Assembly: GCF_014876185.1 (NCBI RefSeq) | Contig: NZ_JADALJ010000001.1 | Location: 1,426,001 to 1,490,000 of the forward strand | Reading direction: 5' to 3' | Source of the DNA: Rufibacter sp. LB8 | GTDB taxonomy: Bacteria > Bacteroidota > Bacteroidia > Cytophagales > Hymenobacteraceae | DNA: 64,000 nucleotides | Shown here: piece after piece, positions 59,536-64,000 of the stretch | How the letters are laid out: each line of letters starts with the position of its first letter | Numbering within the stretch: the stretch's first letter is position 1 | Translations under genes and position numbers: made by a program | Notes under the pieces: generated by a model | Told to the model about the DNA's origin: nothing | The model's database searches: none | What the model saw: the letters and a program-made list of their open reading frames with translations, nothing else

Positions 59536-60183
59536 ATGGAAAGAAAACTTACAATCTCCGGCAAGGGGCAGGTGGCGGTGTCGCCTGACATTATTGTGAT
59601 CTCGTTCAACGCCGAGGCGCGAGCCTGGGAATACAGTAAAACTGTGGCTGAGTTGAACCAGAAAGTGGAGAACCTGCGGGCCTTGGTGGAGCGCGTGGGC
59701 GTGGACCGGAAACAGGTCAAGACCAAGGATTTCAGCATCCAGAAATCCACCAACTGGAACAAGAAACTGGAGAAGCATGAGTTCAACGGGTTCAAGGCTA
59801 CCCATGCCCTGGAGTTGGAGTTGCCCCTGGAGCGCGACCTGATCAACACGCTGCTGGCCAAGGTGAGCAAGGAGGTGGAAAGCCTGGACTTCCGCATCGC
59901 GTTTGGGGTGAAAGACGCGCGGGAGGCCCAGCAGCGGGCCATTCTGGAGGCCATTGCCAAAGCCAAGGAAAACGCCGCGCTCATTGCCCAGGCCACCGGC
60001 GTGCAGCTCCAGGAGATCCTGGACATTGACTTCTCTTACCGCGAGATCACGCTCCGCTCCAAGCGCCACGACTACCCGCTCTACGAAGCCGACGCCATGA
60101 CCCTGTATGAGCCCACCCTGGACTTTGAACCCGATGACATTGACCTCAACGAAACCGTGACCATTGTCTGGCGCATCGCCTAA
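59536..60183 (+). CDS. SIMPL domain protein (DUF541)
   Basis: A 215-residue protein of the SIMPL family (DUF541), with ERKLTISGKGQVAVSPDIIVISFNAEA at the N-terminus, the KQVKTKDFSIQKSTNW segment, and an end ETVTIVWRIA. Unlike many members it has no signal peptide. SIMPL proteins have no clear biochemical role; some are linked to oxidative stress and to outer-membrane integrity. The gene has a short A/T-rich leader and is followed by a palindromic repeat. Confidence 0.88.
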   Translation: MERKLTISGKGQVAVSPDIIVISFNAEARAWEYSKTVAELNQKVENLRALVERVGVDRKQVKTKDFSIQKSTNWNKKLEKHEFNGFKATHALELELPLERDLINTLLAKVSKEVESLDFRIAFGVKDAREAQQRAILEAIAKAKENAALIAQATGVQLQEILDIDFSYREITLRSKRHDYPLYEADAMTLYEPTLDFEPDDIDLNETVTIVWRIA

Positions 60184-60191
60184 ACCCTTGA

Positions 60192-60240
60192 ATTTTCCGT
60201 TTTAGGGCTCATTTTCAGAAATGAAGCCAAAAACGGAAAT
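60192..60240. repeat. Dispersed near-palindrome, copy 11
   Basis: ATTTTCCGTTTTAGGGCTCATTTTC against GAAATGAAGCCAAAAACGGAAAT. Lies between the convergent SIMPL and DUF5690 genes. Confidence 0.75.
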
Positions 60241-60324
60241 GCTCCATAGACCTTAGCGGTTTATGAAGCATTTTTTGTGGTGCTTTATTAAAAAGGAGTG
60301 TCAAAGAAGAAGCCAGAATTCAGC

Positions 60325-61617
60325 TTAAACAACCGCCGCTTGCACTGGCCGTGCTTCAAACTGCTGGTACTTCCTCCTGAAATACAACATGGAGAAAATG
60401 GTCAGCAACACACCAATGGCGGAAAGGCCAATCACGCTGTTGGAGAAAAACGTGACCCAATTGAGCTGCACTTTCAGAATTTCCTTGCTGAACAACACGC
60501 CCACGCTGCCCACATAGCCAAACGAATCTGCCAGGTAAATCAAAAAACCCACGTTGCCTGTGTACTTGAAGCTGGAAATAAGGCGGTCAAAAAACACCGC
60601 GTTAAACGGAATGTAGACCATGTACAAACCCAGGCCCACCAACATCATCCACCAGGCGGGTTCCAGAGAATCTGAAAGGAACAGCAAAGTGGAACCGCCC
60701 GCCAGCACAAAGCCCAGCAATATGAACACATGGGCGGTCTGCAGGGCGCGGTGGTTGTTTTTGATCAGGACCATGGAGCCGATCAAGACCAGAATAATCA
60801 AGGTGATGGGCGTCTCTGTCTGGGTAAAAAGGGCGGGTTGGTTAAAGTAGCCCAGTTCCTTCCACATCTCGGCCCCAAAGTTATCACGGATGTCCCTGAA
60901 AATAGTAGCGAAGGCATAAATGACCACGCAGGCCACAATGCCGGCATAGAATTCCTTCACAAAGTTCTTTCGGTCTTGAGGGGTCATGGCGGTGCGTTCA
61001 GCACGCAGTTGCACGTCCTGGGCATTGGGAGGCGGAATTTTCTCCATCAAATACACAAACAGCACCAGCGGCGGCACAAACACCGCACCGGTGCAAAACG
61101 GCATCCAGAACTCAGACACCCCAAACTGCACCATGAGCCACGCCCCCACTGACTTCACAAACCCCGACGCAAAAATGAAGCTCACCGCCAGCGTGGCGCC
61201 AATGAAATCAGTGCTGCGCCGGCCTTCCACGTACGAGAACACCACGCCCCACAGCATGCCCAGCGGAAACCCGTTGATAAACAGAAATACAATGTTGTAC
61301 GGCATGGGCACCACCGCGAAGAACAGCCAACTCGCCCATGCAATGCCGGTCAACAGCAAAATCACCGCGCCCCTACCCGTGCGCTTGAGCTCAGAGATGT
61401 ACTTAATGCCGTAGAATTTCGCCAGCAGGTAGCCCAGCATCTGGCTGATCACCAATATGGTTTTGTAACTGTAGCCCGCCACTTCCAGCCCGTCAAAAGT
61501 GGCCACCGTGAACGATTTCCGGAACCCGAAAATCATGATATAGGTCAAAAACACCACCACGGCGGCGTACAAGCCCACTTTAATCTGGCTGCGGGACATT
61601 TCAGTTTTCTCAGGCAT
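60325..61617 (-). CDS. DUF5690 family membrane transporter
   Basis: A 430-residue protein with about twelve membrane segments, of the DUF5690 family and related to MFS carriers. It begins with a cytoplasmic tail, then IKVGLYAAVVVFLTYIMIFGFRKSFTVATF. Later parts include GFPLGMLWGVVFSYVEGRRSTDFIGA and the C-terminal MLYFRRKYQQFEA. Substrate unknown. The gene is alone between two palindromic repeats. Confidence 0.87.
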   Translation of the reverse strand: MPEKTEMSRSQIKVGLYAAVVVFLTYIMIFGFRKSFTVATFDGLEVAGYSYKTILVISQMLGYLLAKFYGIKYISELKRTGRGAVILLLTGIAWASWLFFAVVPMPYNIVFLFINGFPLGMLWGVVFSYVEGRRSTDFIGATLAVSFIFASGFVKSVGAWLMVQFGVSEFWMPFCTGAVFVPPLVLFVYLMEKIPPPNAQDVQLRAERTAMTPQDRKNFVKEFYAGIVACVVIYAFATIFRDIRDNFGAEMWKELGYFNQPALFTQTETPITLIILVLIGSMVLIKNNHRALQTAHVFILLGFVLAGGSTLLFLSDSLEPAWWMMLVGLGLYMVYIPFNAVFFDRLISSFKYTGNVGFLIYLADSFGYVGSVGVLFSKEILKVQLNWVTFFSNSVIGLSAIGVLLTIFSMLYFRRKYQQFEARPVQAAVV

Positions 61618-61705
61618 CGGGGGTTTTAGGGTTTAGGAAGTGTTAGTTTAAATCGATTTTCTAGACTGGCTTGGCCTGCCAGATATTTGCTTGGGAAGTG
61701 GCGAG

Positions 61706-61752
61706 AATTTCCGTTTTAGGGCTCATTTTCAGAAATGAAGCAGAAAACGAAA
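61706..61752. repeat. Dispersed near-palindrome, copy 12
   Basis: AATTTCCGTTTTAGGGCTCATTTTC with a less perfect right arm, GAAATGAAGCAGAAAACGAAA. It lies between the acylase and DUF5690 genes on the minus strand. Confidence 0.65.
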
Positions 61753-61777
61753 AACCTCCAACCAAGAAGTTTGAAGG

Positions 61778-63982
61778 CTAGCGCTCGCCGGGTTTGTAGG
61801 TGCGTTTGGCGCGTTTCATGACGTCTTCTCTGTAAAAGGCCACGTCTTTGAACTGCACATCAGTGTAGCGTTGGGCCTGGTCATTGAAGTGTGGCGAGGC
61901 GGGGTTTCCGCTTTGGCCGCCGGCCAAGATGGATTTTGCTTTCACTTTGTCGCCAAACTCCACCACGGCCACAAAGCTGTTGCCCAGCGTTCCGTACAGT
62001 TTTTTGGTGTTGAAAGCGCTGGACCCATAAGACGCCAAAGCGCCCCAATTGCCAGATGCCATGCCTACCGGCAAGCTGGGCTGGGCATCATTAAACGGCT
62101 GCTTAATGTCGCCGGTGAGGCGTTGGAAACGGTTAATCTCTCCCCAGGGCGTGCGCCATTGCCCGAAATCTGCCTCTAATTGGTCTAGCGCCTGCTTGAA
62201 AATGCTGAGTCGTTCTTTGGCAGGGGCCGTGTTGGCGTAATAGGCAAAGCGCTCCATCACGTTCATGGCGCGCGGGGCGCTTCCGCTTTTCAACAAATGC
62301 GTGGCGTAGAAATGCGCCAAAGACATGCCCACAGATTCCTTAGACACCGCAAAATTCCAGGCGCGCAGCACGTCCACGGCTTCTTTGAGCCTCGGGTCAC
62401 TTGGTTTTTCTGCATCATAGGCTTTCACCAAACCCGGTATCAAGACTTCAAAGCCAGGCAAATACGGGTCATAGGCCAGGTCAATCAGTTTATTAAGCGT
62501 GAGATTATTGGCGTTTTTGAGCAGCCTTATGGCGTGGATTCCTCTGAAGTTCTCGGGCGAAGGTGCCATGTACGAGGGGTAATCCTGTGGTTTGGGACTG
62601 TACTCGCCCGCGCTGGTGAAAGGCGTGGAATTGCAGTTCTGGATCCAGCCGTTGGGCGGGTTGATCACCCGTATGGTTTCCTCCAGCGGATGAATGCCGT
62701 TCCAGTCGGTTTTGGGGTTGCTGCCGTCCACGGGTTTGCTGTAGTCAAAGGCCGGGTCACGGCGCGGGAAGAAGTTGCCGTGGTAATAGGCAATGGTGCC
62801 GTCAGCGTCTGCATACACGGTGCCGTTGGAGGAGTTGGTGCGCAACTGCATCATCTGGTTGAATTCCTTGAAATTGCCTTGCTTGGTGCGCGTGTAGGAC
62901 TGAATCAGGGCTTCAGAAGGTTTCCACATCAAGGCCGTGGCCACCCATTTGTCGCCGTTTTGGTGCGTGATGGGGCCGTGGTGGGTGCGGTACGTGGGGA
63001 AGGTTTTCTTCTTGAGTTCGTTGCCAGCTTTGTAGGTTAATGTCACCTGACCCACCGTTACGGGTCGTTTCTCAGTGCCGTAACGGTAGAAATACTGGCC
63101 GTTTTCTTGCACAATGGTTTCCTCAAATTCATCTACCACATCTGTGTACGCCGAGGTATGCATCCAGCCGGTTTTCTCGTTGAAGCCCTGGTAAATGAAG
63201 AACTGGCCCCAGGTCACGGCGCCGTAGGCATTCAGGCCTTCCTCGCTCACGGCATGCACCTCGCCCCTGAAAAAGAAAGACGTATGCGGATTAATCAGCA
63301 ACATGGCCTTGCCCGAGGCGGTGCGTTTACCGGAAATTGCGAAGCCGTTGGAACCCTGCGGCTCAGCCAGCAGCGCAGGCTTTACCAGACCACTTCCTTT
63401 AGGGGCCACGTAGCCCAGTTTGCCCTTATTTTCATAAAATGCTTTAATGCGATTGGTACTCACGCTTTCAATGTCGCCGCCAATAGAGCCTTCTGAGAAA
63501 TACATGGGCATCCAGGGTTCAAAGCGGGTGAGCAGTTTAGGGTTAACCTCGGGGTGGGTGTGCAGGTAATAATTAATGCCATCGGCGAAAGCCTGGCACA
63601 GCGTTTTGAGCCAGGCGGGACTCTGTTCATATTGCTGCATGGCTTCTTGCTGGGTCATGTACAGTCTCGCGCGCAAATCACTGTACAATTGCTCCTCCCC
63701 TTCCACCTCGGCCAGGCGGCCAATGGCCCACAGATAATTGCGCTCCACACGGTTGAAATCGTCTTCGCACTGCGCGTACAGCAACCCGAACACCGCATCG
63801 GCGTCTGTCTTGCCATAGATGTGCGGCACGCCAAAATCATCTCTGATAATGGTCACGCGGTTGGCCTGTTCTTTCCAGCGCTGCGCCTCTTGGGTAGACG
63901 ATGCCTTCTCAGTGGTGGAGCAGGAAAATAGCAGGGAAATAAACAGCACAAGCAGCGCCGATCGGTTTCTGGTTGGGTTCAT
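61778..63982 (-). CDS. Penicillin acylase family protein (Ntn hydrolase lipoprotein)
   Basis: A 734-residue lipoprotein with lipobox LLFSC (about residue 21). The alpha part (about 35-200) begins VTIIRDDFGVPHIYG, the usual start of this family. After the maturation site, EPQGSNGFAISG places the Ser nucleophile at the new N-terminus of the beta chain (G-S bond near residue 212). Later features are LLINPHTSFFF, YQGFNEKTGWMHTSAY, and WIQNCNSTPF with the catalytic-type Asn. Periplasmic members cut amide bonds of beta-lactams, acyl homoserine lactones or peptides; the substrate is unknown. The whole gene lies within the window, 18 bp from its end. Confidence 0.9.
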   Translation of the reverse strand: MNPTRNRSALLVLFISLLFSCSTTEKASSTQEAQRWKEQANRVTIIRDDFGVPHIYGKTDADAVFGLLYAQCEDDFNRVERNYLWAIGRLAEVEGEEQLYSDLRARLYMTQQEAMQQYEQSPAWLKTLCQAFADGINYYLHTHPEVNPKLLTRFEPWMPMYFSEGSIGGDIESVSTNRIKAFYENKGKLGYVAPKGSGLVKPALLAEPQGSNGFAISGKRTASGKAMLLINPHTSFFFRGEVHAVSEEGLNAYGAVTWGQFFIYQGFNEKTGWMHTSAYTDVVDEFEETIVQENGQYFYRYGTEKRPVTVGQVTLTYKAGNELKKKTFPTYRTHHGPITHQNGDKWVATALMWKPSEALIQSYTRTKQGNFKEFNQMMQLRTNSSNGTVYADADGTIAYYHGNFFPRRDPAFDYSKPVDGSNPKTDWNGIHPLEETIRVINPPNGWIQNCNSTPFTSAGEYSPKPQDYPSYMAPSPENFRGIHAIRLLKNANNLTLNKLIDLAYDPYLPGFEVLIPGLVKAYDAEKPSDPRLKEAVDVLRAWNFAVSKESVGMSLAHFYATHLLKSGSAPRAMNVMERFAYYANTAPAKERLSIFKQALDQLEADFGQWRTPWGEINRFQRLTGDIKQPFNDAQPSLPVGMASGNWGALASYGSSAFNTKKLYGTLGNSFVAVVEFGDKVKAKSILAGGQSGNPASPHFNDQAQRYTDVQFKDVAFYREDVMKRAKRTYKPGER

Positions 63983-64000
63983 AGGGCAGGAATAGGAATC

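Overview
The window looks like a chromosomal segment of a Bacteroidota bacterium, most likely Cytophagales/Hymenobacteraceae (Rufibacter, Nibribacter or Pontibacter-like). Reasons: promoters of the TAnnTTTG type, a protein with a type IX secretion sorting tail, families typical of this phylum (TIGR02757, DUF5690, DUF4266/DUF3570, MBL-rhodanese fusions) and weak ribosome binding sites. The genus is inferred; there is no rRNA in the window.

Layout. 1-13.4 kb is core chromosome: 3' part of murA, a DUF4349 lipoprotein, an RlmL-like RNA methyltransferase, murB, mutS2, a TIGR02757 protein, a LysM/RlpA-like protein, kdsB, a SUI1/YciH factor, a lipid kinase and gapA. 13.4-15.0 kb holds tRNA-Glu(TTC) with a large serine recombinase whose reading frame runs into the tRNA. 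15.2-20.0 kb has a VIT-family transporter, a thioredoxin/ApbE/DUF4266/DUF3570 operon and a PAP2 phosphatase. 20.2-42.4 kb is a large sulfur region: two MBL-rhodanese-rhodanese proteins, rhodaneses, TauE/SafE, two half-size YeeE/YedE transporters, DsrE proteins, a DoxX-DsrE fusion, TlpA, YeiH, two SoxB-like proteins, a 5'-nucleotidase, an OprD-like porin and a TsdA-like dihaem cytochrome c. 42.8-55.7 kb is accessory DNA: a resolvase, a RadC protein, a reverse transcriptase of the defence (DRT/UG) type with an unusual leader, an MNT-HEPN-like protein, an XRE regulator, an AlbA_2 ATPase, DUF2321 and an IS5-family element with intact ends. 56.0-64 kb returns to ordinary chromosome: a large CARDB/T9SS surface protein, a SIMPL protein, a DUF5690 transporter and a penicillin acylase.

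How the genes work together. The main discovery is a local regulon. A Crp/Fnr protein encoded at 25298-25945 sits among nine 16-bp operators (consensus about TGTRACNNAAGTCACT). Every operator has its centre exactly 33.5 bp before the TTTG of a -7 box, which is class II activator geometry. The operators precede DUF983, MBL-rhodanese 1, the porin, the methyltransferase-crp operon itself, TauE, MBL-rhodanese 2, the rhodanese-YeeE-YeeE-MFS operon, a small secreted protein and the TsdA-like cytochrome. The likely job is response to thiosulfate or sulfane sulfur, with uptake, oxidation, sulfur relay and export. The Crp protein has a Cys-x5-Cys pair that could be its sensor (inference).

A second theme is a dispersed near-palindrome of about 45 bp, found 12 times between genes in 1-30 kb and 60-62 kb but not in 30.1-60.2 kb. 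It shows compensatory base changes.
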